Origin: CAYTOF01 sp964439435 | GTDB taxonomy: Bacteria > Bacillota > Clostridia > Oscillospirales > QAMX01 | Assembly: GCA_964439435.1 (NCBI GenBank) | Contig: CAYTOF010000021.1 | Span: 1 to 31,777 of the forward strand | Reading direction: 5' to 3' | DNA length: 31,777 nt | Shown: positions 8,198 to 15,722 of the stretch, in pieces | How positions within the stretch are numbered: the first letter of the stretch is position 1 | How the letters are laid out: each line of letters starts with the position of its first letter | The notes under the pieces: generated by a model | What the model saw: the letters and a program-made list of their open reading frames with translations, nothing else | What the model was told of the DNA's origin: nothing | Databases searched by the model: none | Position numbers and translations under genes: made by a program

Positions 8198-9550
8198 TCA
8201 TTGTTTTTTATCCAGTTTTTCCAGGTTTTCTTTGAAATACTTCAAAAACAATACGTCGATTCCCTTTTCAAAGGGACCTTTCAAGCGGTATTCGGGAACC
8301 GCGCTCTCTCCTGCCTCGTATCCGCCTTCTTCCAGCATGGCATCTGTCGGAATGTAGGCAATGGCATCATTGTATCCAAAAAAGAGCATCTGTTCATGCC
8401 CGAGCAATTGTTCCAACACCTGTTTGACGGCATATGACGGTTCCCCCGCCATTGTGAAGATGTACATGTCCGCACTCAAACGCACGATACCGCAATTCAA
8501 AAGCAGCTCCTCGGGCAGATTTTCGTAGTTTTCTTTCAAATACTCGGCATTTGCCAAACGGAAAGCACGGTCATTTGTGCCCATTGATGATTTTGAGCCT
8601 GCCATGGATTTGTCAAAGCGCACGCTCTCTCCGCCAAACCTTTTCCATTCCTCTACGAAAAACTCGTAAGGCAAAACCTCCAGCGGTGCGGGGATTTTAA
8701 ACATCACGGCTCCAAGCTCTGCCTTTAGCGGTCTCCACTCTTGAGAAATCAGGGCATTTTGCACTCTTGCGGCCATACCCGCCGCCACTTCCGCGATGTC
8801 ATCTGCGGTCGCGGGGTGAAAGGAGGAGGACTTCGCTCCGATTTTGAGCTTTGTATCCGCTCCGCTGCCTTGGAAAAACAACGCTGTGCACCCGTAGTTC
8901 GCCGCTTCGATGAGCTGGCACAGGCGCCCGGGGTATTCCGCCGAAAGGGTGTTGTATTGATCAAAGTTGGACGGATGGCAGGCGTAGTTGGTCAAAAGCG
9001 CGCGCAGGCGGCCCTTTCCGTCGCAGATTTTTAACAGATACATATATTTGTCGCGCAGCCCGTCCAAATTGGGTTTGAACTGCATTTCGCCGTCCTCATA
9101 AAGTCTGCGGCTGACATTCCAATCGCCCTCCACACGGGTATATGCCATTGTGCCTTCCCGTCTGTTCGAAAAGGCTCTGTCTATGCAGCTCTTTGCCCGT
9201 TCCAGTAGAAATGACTCATATTCGGGGGTGTAAAAGTTAAAATCATATCCCTTTACGGCGGGGCCATAGTGGGTGTGGGTATATGTCAAAAGAAAGTTGT
9301 CCCGCGGGATTTCGTATCTTTCCGCAATGTATTCACGCAAAGCCTCCGGCAAAGAGTCATCATGGAACAGCAAGTCCATGGACATCAACAATACAGATTG
9401 CTTTTCGTCCTGAAGGAGCAATATGCGCACATATAAATCGTCGTGTATGGCCTCAAAGGGCACGCCGAAAACGGTGGAAAAGCCAATCATCGTCGTGGGG
9501 ATCGCCGGCGTTATGATGTCCTTTGCTACGCCGAAAATTAAACTTGACAC
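8198..9550 (-). CDS. Neutral/alkaline ceramidase-like hydrolase
   Basis: A 450-residue protein resembling the N-terminal catalytic domain of neutral/alkaline non-lysosomal ceramidases, zinc amidases that cleave the N-acyl bond of ceramide. Supporting blocks are GVAKDIITP at the start, MSMDLLF, YTHTHYGP, TNYACHPSNFDQYN and FFQGSGAD. Classical family members are 650 residues or more with an immunoglobulin-like C-terminal domain and a signal peptide. This one lacks both, so it may be a cytoplasmic amidase or esterase acting on something other than ceramide. The start is GTG at 9550 with a perfect AAGGAGGT five bases upstream. It follows the MFS transporter gene by about 40 bases and is almost certainly in its operon. 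Confidence 0.78.
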   Translation of the reverse strand: MSSLIFGVAKDIITPAIPTTMIGFSTVFGVPFEAIHDDLYVRILLLQDEKQSVLLMSMDLLFHDDSLPEALREYIAERYEIPRDNFLLTYTHTHYGPAVKGYDFNFYTPEYESFLLERAKSCIDRAFSNRREGTMAYTRVEGDWNVSRRLYEDGEMQFKPNLDGLRDKYMYLLKICDGKGRLRALLTNYACHPSNFDQYNTLSAEYPGRLCQLIEAANYGCTALFFQGSGADTKLKIGAKSSSFHPATADDIAEVAAGMAARVQNALISQEWRPLKAELGAVMFKIPAPLEVLPYEFFVEEWKRFGGESVRFDKSMAGSKSSMGTNDRAFRLANAEYLKENYENLPEELLLNCGIVRLSADMYIFTMAGEPSYAVKQVLEQLLGHEQMLFFGYNDAIAYIPTDAMLEEGGYEAGESAVPEYRLKGPFEKGIDVLFLKYFKENLEKLDKKQ

Positions 9551-9590
9551 AGTGTACCTCCTTATATCTGCAAAGCAAATTTGAGCTTGC

Positions 9591-10832
9591 TCATTTTATC
9601 TTTTTTACTTTGAGGGGCAATAAGAGCAAAACGCCGACACCTGCACATATCGCTGCGATGACAAAGGCCGGAAACATGAGGGAGATGTCATTTGCGGCTA
9701 TGTTTTTATAATAACCCGCCACATAGGAGGAGACCACAGCTCCGGCACCAAAGCCGAGCAACACCATGCCGTAGTTCGTTGCCATATGGAGAGGCCCGAA
9801 GAGGTCGGCGGTGAGGGCGGGGAAATTGCTCAAAAATCCGCCGTAGAAGAATCCGATAAAGGCAATCAACACATATATCCAATATCCGTTGGCGGCATTT
9901 ACCAGCAGTGAAAGAAGCCCGGAGCCGAGCAACAAAATGATGAGTGTCATCTTGCGTCCCAGTTTGTCGGAGATGATGCCCCAGAGAAGCCGTCCCAGGG
10001 AATTGCACATTGAAATGATCAAAACGCCCACCACAGCCGTGGATTCCAGTCCCTTTGCAACGGCGATGGGTTTTGCAAAGCCGATCATCATAAGACCTCC
10101 CATGCAGGCAAGGGCCATCGCGATGGTCACAAGGTAATACGAGGGTTTCAAAAGCACTTGCTTGGGCGAAAAGCTCTCCTGCTCCGCAGTGCTTGAGGGA
10201 GTCTTTACTTCGGTTGAATCCTTGCTCTTTGCCACGTCCGTATAGCCTGCAGGCGGGTTTTTCAACATCAAGCCGCCTATGGTGCAGACGACCAGAAACA
10301 CCGCGCTGAGAACCAAAAATGTCTTCTGTTCGCCGACTTGCTGACCGCCAAAGCCTTTGATGAGCGCCTCGATAACGGGAGAGAAGACGACGCCGCCAAA
10401 GCCAAGGGCCGAAACAATCACGCCCGTGACAAGTCCCTTTTTGCTTGGATACCATTTTTGAGCGCAGGAGATGGTGGTGGAATAAGTAAATCCCATGCCC
10501 ACGCCGCCCATGACGCCATAAGTGAGCCACAACAGCCAAGGAACTGAAGATGTCACGAAGGATGCCAGCAAAAACCCGACGGAGAGAATAATCCCACCGG
10601 TGATGACAACGGACCTTATCGAGTATTTTGCGGCGAGTTTTCCTCCGAAAATGCTGCCAATGGTGAGAGTGGCAAGGAGCAGGGAAAAGGTGAGGCTTGC
10701 TGCCGCGTTGTCTCCGTTGAATATTGAAGCTGCTATTCCTGTCTGAAAGAGACTCCAGAGATAGGCAATGCCCAGGCAGAGCTGTATTGCAATCGATGCG
10801 ATTATCGCATACATCGGTTTATATTTTGTCAT
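9591..10832 (-). CDS. OFA-family MFS transporter
   Basis: A 413-residue major facilitator protein of the oxalate/formate antiporter (OFA) family with about twelve hydrophobic segments. It begins YAIIASIAIQLCLGIAYLW and has the OFA-typical GGVGMGFTYSTTISCAQKW, followed by a loop with FPSKKG-like YPSKKGLVTG. The central loop near 190-215 is polar. The ATG at 10832 follows GGGAGG; an in-frame extension to 10892 has no site and overlaps the -10 box. The family moves organic anions such as oxalate or formate, but many members have unknown cargo. Its pairing with the ceramidase-like hydrolase suggests it imports that enzyme's substrate or exports its product. Confidence 0.88.
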   Translation of the reverse strand: MTKYKPMYAIIASIAIQLCLGIAYLWSLFQTGIAASIFNGDNAAASLTFSLLLATLTIGSIFGGKLAAKYSIRSVVITGGIILSVGFLLASFVTSSVPWLLWLTYGVMGGVGMGFTYSTTISCAQKWYPSKKGLVTGVIVSALGFGGVVFSPVIEALIKGFGGQQVGEQKTFLVLSAVFLVVCTIGGLMLKNPPAGYTDVAKSKDSTEVKTPSSTAEQESFSPKQVLLKPSYYLVTIAMALACMGGLMMIGFAKPIAVAKGLESTAVVGVLIISMCNSLGRLLWGIISDKLGRKMTLIILLLGSGLLSLLVNAANGYWIYVLIAFIGFFYGGFLSNFPALTADLFGPLHMATNYGMVLLGFGAGAVVSSYVAGYYKNIAANDISLMFPAFVIAAICAGVGVLLLLPLKVKKIK

Positions 10833-10880
10833 CTTTGTCTTTTGCCTCCCAAGCAAAATATTTTTGCGGTATTGCGCTCT

Positions 10881-10889
10881 ATTATAACA
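10881..10889 (-). promoter_or_regulatory. Extended -10 promoter for MFS gene
   Basis: On the minus strand TGTTATAAT is an extended -10 (TG-n-TATAAT) 49 bases before the ATG at 10832. No good -35 is present at the proper distance, as is common for extended -10 promoters. Confidence 0.55.
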
Positions 10890-10971
10890 CAAAAAACCAA
10901 ATTAATTGCTTAGATAAACAAAATATTTTTCTTGCCTCGAAAGGCATGCCCGCAAAGGAGGCCCTATCTGC

Positions 10972-10990
10972 GCAAATAAATGTTATTTGC
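10972..10990. repeat. 19-bp palindrome, possible operator
   Basis: GCAAATAA and TTATTTGC form perfect 8-base arms around ATG. It lies in the divergent gap, 23 bases before the -35 of the gene at 11119. No regulator is identified. Confidence 0.4.
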
Positions 10991-11012
10991 AACTTGTTTT
11001 CAATTAAATCGA

Positions 11013-11041
11013 TTGCGAAATGCTTGCCTGTGTGTTATAAT
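11013..11041 (+). promoter_or_regulatory. Promoter of unknown gene at 11119
   Basis: TTGCGA (11013-11018), a 17-base spacer and TATAAT (11036-11041) preceded by TG, making an extended -10. It is followed at once by a T run and lies 78 bases before the ATG. Confidence 0.7.
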
Positions 11042-11054
11042 TTTTTTGTGAATC

Positions 11055-11143
11055 GGGGAAGACACCCATTGCAAAAAACATCATTCACTATTCCGCACGG
11101 GAGGAGTCGACAAAGGGGATGACACCCATCACAAAAAACATCA
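11055..11143 (+). repeat. Direct repeat spanning the start codon, 60-base period
   Basis: The 29-base stretch 11055-11083 recurs at 11115-11143 with three mismatches. Both contain GACACCCAT and CAAAAAACATCA. The second copy carries the ATG at 11119 and encodes residues 1-8; the first copy has AAG in place of ATG. It looks like a short tandem duplication of the start region. Confidence 0.75.
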
Positions 11144-11958
11144 GAGTTGTGGATGAGTCCGGCAAAGAATACGAAGCTACCTATCCCAAACGAGCCAAAG
11201 GTCTCGTTAAAAACGGCAGGGCGCGCTTCGTAGATGAACATCGTATCTGCCTTGTGCGTCCGCCAAATAAAAATTTGGAGGATAATCATATGTTTGAAAA
11301 TATAACGCCCGAAGATGAAGCCATAAAAATGACAGAGGAAATAAACAGAGCTTTAAATGAAAATCCACAAGCGGATGTGGGCGAAATTGTCAGAAACGCC
11401 GTTGCCAACTACGCAGGCGAAGAGTTTGCGGCAAGCACGGTTCAAGCCGAGATGCCAACCAAAGCCTCCGCCCTCACCATGGACTATGTGCTGACACGGA
11501 TTGATAAGGTCCTCAATGACACGGATTATATCCAATCCACACTGATTGCACTGGAAGACATTTCATTTGAAGGCCCCGGAGACATCGCCTCGGCACAAAA
11601 AGCGGAAGCTATCGGCGAAATCGTCAAGTGCCGCGAAGCCACCAATCAGAAGCTGTTGTCCTTGTATGAGAAAATGTACGAAGACTTGAAACCCTCAAAA
11701 GCTCACGCATCTTTTGTTCCAAAGGATTTTAAAGAGCTTTTTGCATTGGCAAACAGTTTGCCTCCTGTGCAAAAGGAGAATTTTATTCGCGAGCTCTCCG
11801 GACTGCCTCAAAAAGAGATGTCCATGCCCGCATCCCCGTTGAAACAAATCCGAGAGATTTTGGATGAGGTAAAGTCCACTGACTGGGACGATCTCCCCGA
11901 CGACATCCGAAAAGCTGTTGCGCAGGGGTTAACGGCACAGCTCTCCCGCAACTGGTAA
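11119..11958 (+). CDS. Unknown protein with conserved N-terminal YPKRAKGLVKNGRAR module
   Basis: A 279-residue soluble protein of unknown function. Residues 6-46 form a short module (KNIRVVDESGKEYEATYPK, then RAKGLVKNGRARFVDE) that I recognise as recurring at the N-terminus of uncharacterised clostridial proteins. Residues 120-192 form a second, probably helical block with KAEAIGEIVKCREATNQK. The linker is acidic and there is no signal peptide or membrane segment. The first ATG has GGGAGGAG 12 bases upstream, a poor spacing. In contrast, the in-frame ATG at 11290 (Met58) has GGAGG exactly 8 bases upstream, so a 222-residue short form is likely too. The gene is monocistronic with its own promoter and terminator. 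Confidence 0.8.
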   Translation: MTPITKNIRVVDESGKEYEATYPKRAKGLVKNGRARFVDEHRICLVRPPNKNLEDNHMFENITPEDEAIKMTEEINRALNENPQADVGEIVRNAVANYAGEEFAASTVQAEMPTKASALTMDYVLTRIDKVLNDTDYIQSTLIALEDISFEGPGDIASAQKAEAIGEIVKCREATNQKLLSLYEKMYEDLKPSKAHASFVPKDFKELFALANSLPPVQKENFIRELSGLPQKEMSMPASPLKQIREILDEVKSTDWDDLPDDIRKAVAQGLTAQLSRNW

Positions 11959-11971
11959 TATTTCATTTACC

Positions 11972-12002
11972 TGCCCGCACTCATGACTCATGAGTGCGGG
12001 CA
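11972..12002 (+). terminator. Terminator-like palindrome after unknown gene
   Basis: Two 15-base perfect arms, starting TGCCCGCACTCATGA, flank one central C. It begins 13 bases after the stop at 11958. The hairpin is very stable but the following ATCTGTTT is only a weak U tract. Confidence 0.65.
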
Positions 12003-12070
12003 ATCTGTTTAAGAGCTGAAAATTACCCGTCTTCATATAAAATACATATATTTCCATGTGGTTTTACTGT

Positions 12071-12116
12071 GGACGACAAATCACGCCCTTGGCACTAGGC
12101 CAAGAGCGTGTTGTCC
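12071..12116. other. Long imperfect hairpin downstream of tRNA operon
   Basis: CTTGGC (12088-12093) pairs with GCCAAG (12099-12104), CACGC (12082-12086) with GCGTG (12106-12110), and ACAA with TTGT (12111-12114). A second hairpin, GCGGCG-act-CGCCGC, abuts it at 12117-12131. Together they fill the space after the tRNA-Ser on the minus strand. There is no U tract, so it may be a factor-dependent terminator, a tRNA trailer structure or an unknown element. Confidence 0.5.
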
Positions 12117-12131
12117 GCGGCGACTCGCCGC

Positions 12132-12221
12132 TGGCGGAGAAGGAGGGATTTGAACCCTCGCTAGAGTCACCCCTACTAACGGTTTAGCAAACCGTCCCCT
12201 TCACCACTTGGGTACTTCTCC
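12132..12221 (-). tRNA. tRNA-Ser(GCT)
   Basis: On the minus strand the acceptor GGAGAAG pairs with CTTCTCC, followed by G and an encoded CCA (12134-12132). The anticodon stem ACGGT/ACCGT encloses the loop TTGCTAA, with anticodon GCT at 12186-12188. A long variable arm (TAGTAGGGGTGACTCTAGC) and the T arm GAGGG-TTCAAAT-CCCTC confirm a class II serine tRNA reading AGC/AGU. Confidence 0.97.
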
Positions 12222-12237
12222 GTATATTATATTTAAT

Positions 12238-12324
12238 TGGCGGAGAGGGTGGGATTCGAACCCACGGCTCTTTCGAGTCACCGGTTTTCAAGACCGGCTC
12301 CTTAAACCGCTCGGACACCTCTCC
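12238..12324 (-). tRNA. tRNA-Ser(TGA)
   Basis: On the minus strand GGAGAGG pairs with CCTCTCC, then G and encoded CCA (12240-12238). The anticodon stem CCGGT/ACCGG holds the loop CTTGAAA with anticodon TGA (12288-12290), reading UCN serine codons. A long variable arm and T arm GTGGG-TTCGAAT-CCCAC are present. It lies 16 bases upstream of the GCT tRNA and shares its promoter. Confidence 0.97.
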
Positions 12325-12346
12325 CAATCAGATTAAAGCAAAAATT

Positions 12347-12375
12347 ATTATAGCACACACCCCATGCCTTGTCAA
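12347..12375 (-). promoter_or_regulatory. tRNA-Ser operon promoter
   Basis: On the minus strand perfect TTGACA (12370-12375), a 17-base spacer and perfect TATAAT (12347-12352), the latter preceded by TGC as an extended -10. It starts 23 bases before the tRNA-Ser(TGA) 5' end. Confidence 0.88.
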
Positions 12376-12497
12376 TCACATATATTTTCTTTTGTTGAAA
12401 TTCCACATTAAGCAAATATCAATACAAGCTCAGCCGTAAAATACCCCGTCGAAATTTGAGAAACTCTTGAATATACGGTTAAAACCACATTAAGTGA

Positions 12498-12526
12498 TTG
12501 ATAAACACTGGTGTCAATGATATAAT
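12498..12526 (+). promoter_or_regulatory. Promoter of GH127 operon
   Basis: TTGATA (12498-12503), a 17-base spacer and TATAAT (12521-12526), 32 bases before the ATG. The rest of 12376-12497 is AT-rich with nothing else identifiable. Confidence 0.8.
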
Positions 12527-12557
12527 TTATACTATATAACATTGGAAGGGTGAGCTT

Positions 12558-14426
12558 ATGTATAAATATGTTTCCTTTGAGAATGTGAAAATCAATGACG
12601 GGTTTTGGGGTAAGCTCCAAAAAACCAACAAATGTGTCACTCTTCCCGTTGAATACGAACGCACCAAGGCAACAGGCAGATTAGATGCCTTCAAACTGCT
12701 TTGGAAACCGGAGAGCGACACGATAAAACCGCATATATATTGGGATAGCGATGTAGCCAAATGGATTGAAGCCGCGGCATACAGCTTGGTCACACATCCG
12801 GATCCGGAACTGGAATCCATATTAGACGAAGCCATAGAGGATATTATCAACTCACAACAGCCGGATGGATATATAAACTCTTATTACACCGTGGTTGAAC
12901 CGCACAATCGCTTCACAAACCTCCACGACAACCATGAGCTTTACTGTTGCGGACACCTTTTGGAAGCTGCGATTGCCTATTATCGCGCCACCGGAAAGGA
13001 CGCTTTTTTGAATGCTATGCGGCGCTATGCGGACTACATAAACCAGGTTTTCGGGCTGGGAGAGGACCAAATCAAAGGATATCCCGGACACCAAGAACTT
13101 GAACTCGCCCTTGTAAAGCTGTATGAACTCACAGATGACAAAACATATTTAAACCTTGCCAAATACTTTGTGGACGAACGCGGCTCCTATCCCAATTATT
13201 TTGAACTTGAAGCGCAAAAAAGAGGAGATCACCGCAATTTCAACCTTGAAAGACAGCAAGCCCATATGCCTGTGCGGGAAATGGTCATGCCCGTCGGACA
13301 TGCCGTACGCGCGGTTTATCTGTATTCGGCCATGGCGGATATAGCCCGCACAGATGGAGATGAGGAGCTCGGAGACGCGGCACGGCGTCTGTGGGACAAC
13401 CTCACAGGCAAATTCATGTACATCACCGGCGGCATCGGCTCCACTGCCGCTTGCGAGGGCTTTATAGCACCTTATGAACTCCCAAATGTCGAAGCATATT
13501 GTGAAACATGCGCCGCTGTCGGTTTGGTTTTCTTTGCCATGCGCATGCTCGCGCTGGAAAACAGTGCAAAATACGGTGATGTGTTGGAGCGTGCCCTTTA
13601 CAACGGTGTGATAGCCGGTGTATCGGTCAGCGGAGATGAATTTTTCTATGCAAACCCCCTGGAAGTGATCCCATACAAGGACCCCTGGGGTATAAAAAAA
13701 GAAAAATGGTATCGCCGTTCCAAATGGTTTGATTGCGCCTGCTGTCCTTCAAATATCAGTAGATTGCTCGCCTCCCTTGGAAGCTACTTCCTGACAACCT
13801 CTAAAAAAACCGTCGCCCTCCACCTCTACGACAACATCGAGGCAAAGCTTGAATTGGAAGGCGTCAATATAAATCTCAAAGTCGAAACAAACTACCCCCA
13901 AGACGGTCGTGTGCGTGTACAAATCACTCCTGAAAAACCTCTGGAGTTTGATTTCAAATTCAGAGTGCCCGGTTGGTGTGAAGTGTGTCGCTTGGACGGC
14001 GAGATAGTAAAGCCCTGCAAAGACGGCTATATCACCTTGAAAAAAGCATGGGACGGCGATGTGCTGGAGATTGCCTTTGAAATGTCTCCGCGGCTTGTAT
14101 ATTCGAGCCCCCACATCCGCTCCAATGCCGGTACCGTGGCGATTGCTTACGGTCCCCTTATCTTCTGCGTTGAAGATACAGACAACGAGGGCAATATACA
14201 ACGCCTGAGATTGCCTCAAGATGCCACATTTGAAATCGACACCGAAGACGAAGTGATGAAGCTCATCGCCAATGCATATGTGGCCACTCCCGCAACAGAT
14301 GAACTCTACTCCAAACACGATGAAATCTTAAAGCCCACTCAGCTTACAGCCGTCCCATACCACTACTGGGGAAATAGAGAGTGCGGCGGTATGAGGGTGT
14401 ACCTGCCCCTTTCACGGCACAAATAA
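12558..14426 (+). CDS. GH127 beta-L-arabinofuranosidase
   Basis: A 622-residue glycoside hydrolase of family 127 (former DUF1680), which removes beta-L-arabinofuranose from oligosaccharides using a zinc-bound cysteine nucleophile. The known active residues of Bifidobacterium HypBA1 (Glu322, Glu338, Cys340, Cys417, Cys418) all have counterparts here at a constant offset of 22: Glu300 in ACEGF, Glu316 and Cys318 in CETCA, and Cys395-Cys396 in ACCPSN. The full catalytic zinc site is therefore intact. There is no signal peptide, so substrates must be imported. GGAAGGGTGAG precedes the ATG. The acyltransferase gene follows after 27 bases. Related families 146 and 142 or a different terminal sugar cannot be excluded. 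Confidence 0.92.
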   Translation: MYKYVSFENVKINDGFWGKLQKTNKCVTLPVEYERTKATGRLDAFKLLWKPESDTIKPHIYWDSDVAKWIEAAAYSLVTHPDPELESILDEAIEDIINSQQPDGYINSYYTVVEPHNRFTNLHDNHELYCCGHLLEAAIAYYRATGKDAFLNAMRRYADYINQVFGLGEDQIKGYPGHQELELALVKLYELTDDKTYLNLAKYFVDERGSYPNYFELEAQKRGDHRNFNLERQQAHMPVREMVMPVGHAVRAVYLYSAMADIARTDGDEELGDAARRLWDNLTGKFMYITGGIGSTAACEGFIAPYELPNVEAYCETCAAVGLVFFAMRMLALENSAKYGDVLERALYNGVIAGVSVSGDEFFYANPLEVIPYKDPWGIKKEKWYRRSKWFDCACCPSNISRLLASLGSYFLTTSKKTVALHLYDNIEAKLELEGVNINLKVETNYPQDGRVRVQITPEKPLEFDFKFRVPGWCEVCRLDGEIVKPCKDGYITLKKAWDGDVLEIAFEMSPRLVYSSPHIRSNAGTVAIAYGPLIFCVEDTDNEGNIQRLRLPQDATFEIDTEDEVMKLIANAYVATPATDELYSKHDEILKPTQLTAVPYHYWGNRECGGMRVYLPLSRHK

Positions 14427-14453
14427 GCCTGATGTACTGGAGAACGAACACAG

Positions 14454-15722
14454 ATGCAAAGACAAAACTACACATGGTATAAACTTGACAACGCCGCAAA
14501 AATATATCCCGCCACGGGAAAACGCAATTGGAACAGCACCTTTCGTCTCAGTGCGATTTTCAAAGAGGAAATCGATCCCCCCACCCTTGAAAAAGCTGTG
14601 GACGATTTAAAGCTCCGCTTCCCAACATTTTTTGTCCAATTGCGCATGGGCTTGTTCTGGTATTATCTCGAGCCCACAATTTCCTCGCACATTGTTTCAG
14701 AGGAAAAGCACTATCCCTGCTCTCCTATGGAAATCGGGCACAGTGAACTGCCTATATTTCGCGTGCTATACTATAAACAAAAAATATCCCTTGAGGTCTA
14801 TCACGCCGTCGCAGACGGTTCGGGCGCTTTGGTTTTTATGAAGGCGCTCATTGCGCACTATCTTCATCTGCGCGGATATGATGTGGACAACGCCCGCTGG
14901 GAAATAAAAGACCCACGCGGCAAGGCCATTTCCGCCGAAATCGAAGACAGCTTTGAAAAATACTATAAAGCCCCGGGAAAAATCAAGAGAGACGAGCCCA
15001 AGGCCTATAAATACAAACCGCAAAAAGGCATACACGAAAACTACCTGCGCATCATTTCCGGCACCATGGATGCCGAAAAACTGCGGCTTTTGGCACGGCA
15101 ATACGGTGTGACCATCACCCAATACCTCACCGCTCTCTATATCTGGGCCTTTGCACAGACCTTGCCCTCTCACAAATTCAAAAGACCCATTCGCATCTCC
15201 GTGCCTGTCAACCTTCGGAGATTATTTCCCTCCGAAACCTTGCGCAACTTTTCTCTCTATGTGAATGTGGGTGTTATGACTGACACCGCCAAAGAGATCG
15301 AGGAAATTTTAAAGGAGATTTTACCCCAGCTCGAAAAAGGCCTTGCAAAGGACGCTCTTCTGCAAGCTTTTTCTCAAAATGTTGCGCCTGAAAAAAATGC
15401 CGCCATGCGCCTTGCACCTCTTTTTCTCAAAAACATAGTGCTGAAAATAGCGTTTTCCCTTTGGGGAGAGACAAGATACACCTCTTCGTTGTCGAATCTC
15501 GGCGTTATAACGCTTCCGGAGAGCATGTCTAAGTATGTGGAGGAGTTGCAGTTTGTGCTTGGATGTTCTCCCTCCATCTCACTCAACTTGTCGATTTTGA
15601 CCTATAACGGAAAGGCAACAGCCACCTTTTCCTCCCGCTCACAGGAAAGTGAAATCCAATCTATTTTCTTTAAAAAGCTTGCAGAGCAAGGCTTAGATGT
15701 GGAGGTCGAGTCAAATGAATGA
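14454..15722 (+). CDS. Condensation-fold acyltransferase (alcohol acetyltransferase-like)
   Basis: A 422-residue protein of the CoA-dependent acyltransferase/condensation-domain fold. The catalytic HxxxDG motif is HAVADGSG near residue 117. Other fold-typical parts are a mid-protein VPVNLRRLFPSETLRNF (the NRP/DFGWG-side strand region) and a late SNLGVITLPE block. There is no carrier protein or adenylation domain nearby, so a freestanding O- or N-acyltransferase is more likely than a peptide synthetase module. It ends overlapping the next gene by 8 bases, which indicates translational coupling with the zinc-ribbon/membrane protein and a shared role. Acyl acceptor unknown. Confidence 0.75.
   Translation: MQRQNYTWYKLDNAAKIYPATGKRNWNSTFRLSAIFKEEIDPPTLEKAVDDLKLRFPTFFVQLRMGLFWYYLEPTISSHIVSEEKHYPCSPMEIGHSELPIFRVLYYKQKISLEVYHAVADGSGALVFMKALIAHYLHLRGYDVDNARWEIKDPRGKAISAEIEDSFEKYYKAPGKIKRDEPKAYKYKPQKGIHENYLRIISGTMDAEKLRLLARQYGVTITQYLTALYIWAFAQTLPSHKFKRPIRISVPVNLRRLFPSETLRNFSLYVNVGVMTDTAKEIEEILKEILPQLEKGLAKDALLQAFSQNVAPEKNAAMRLAPLFLKNIVLKIAFSLWGETRYTSSLSNLGVITLPESMSKYVEELQFVLGCSPSISLNLSILTYNGKATATFSSRSQESEIQSIFFKKLAEQGLDVEVESNE

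Noticed and set aside
12403..12494. CCACATTAAG repeated at 12403 and 12485
   Set aside because: Only ten bases and in AT-rich DNA; a chance match cannot be excluded and no function is suggested.
14454..15722. Non-ribosomal peptide synthetase condensation module
   Set aside because: The fold and HxxxDG motif fit, but there is no adenylation or carrier domain within or beside the gene.
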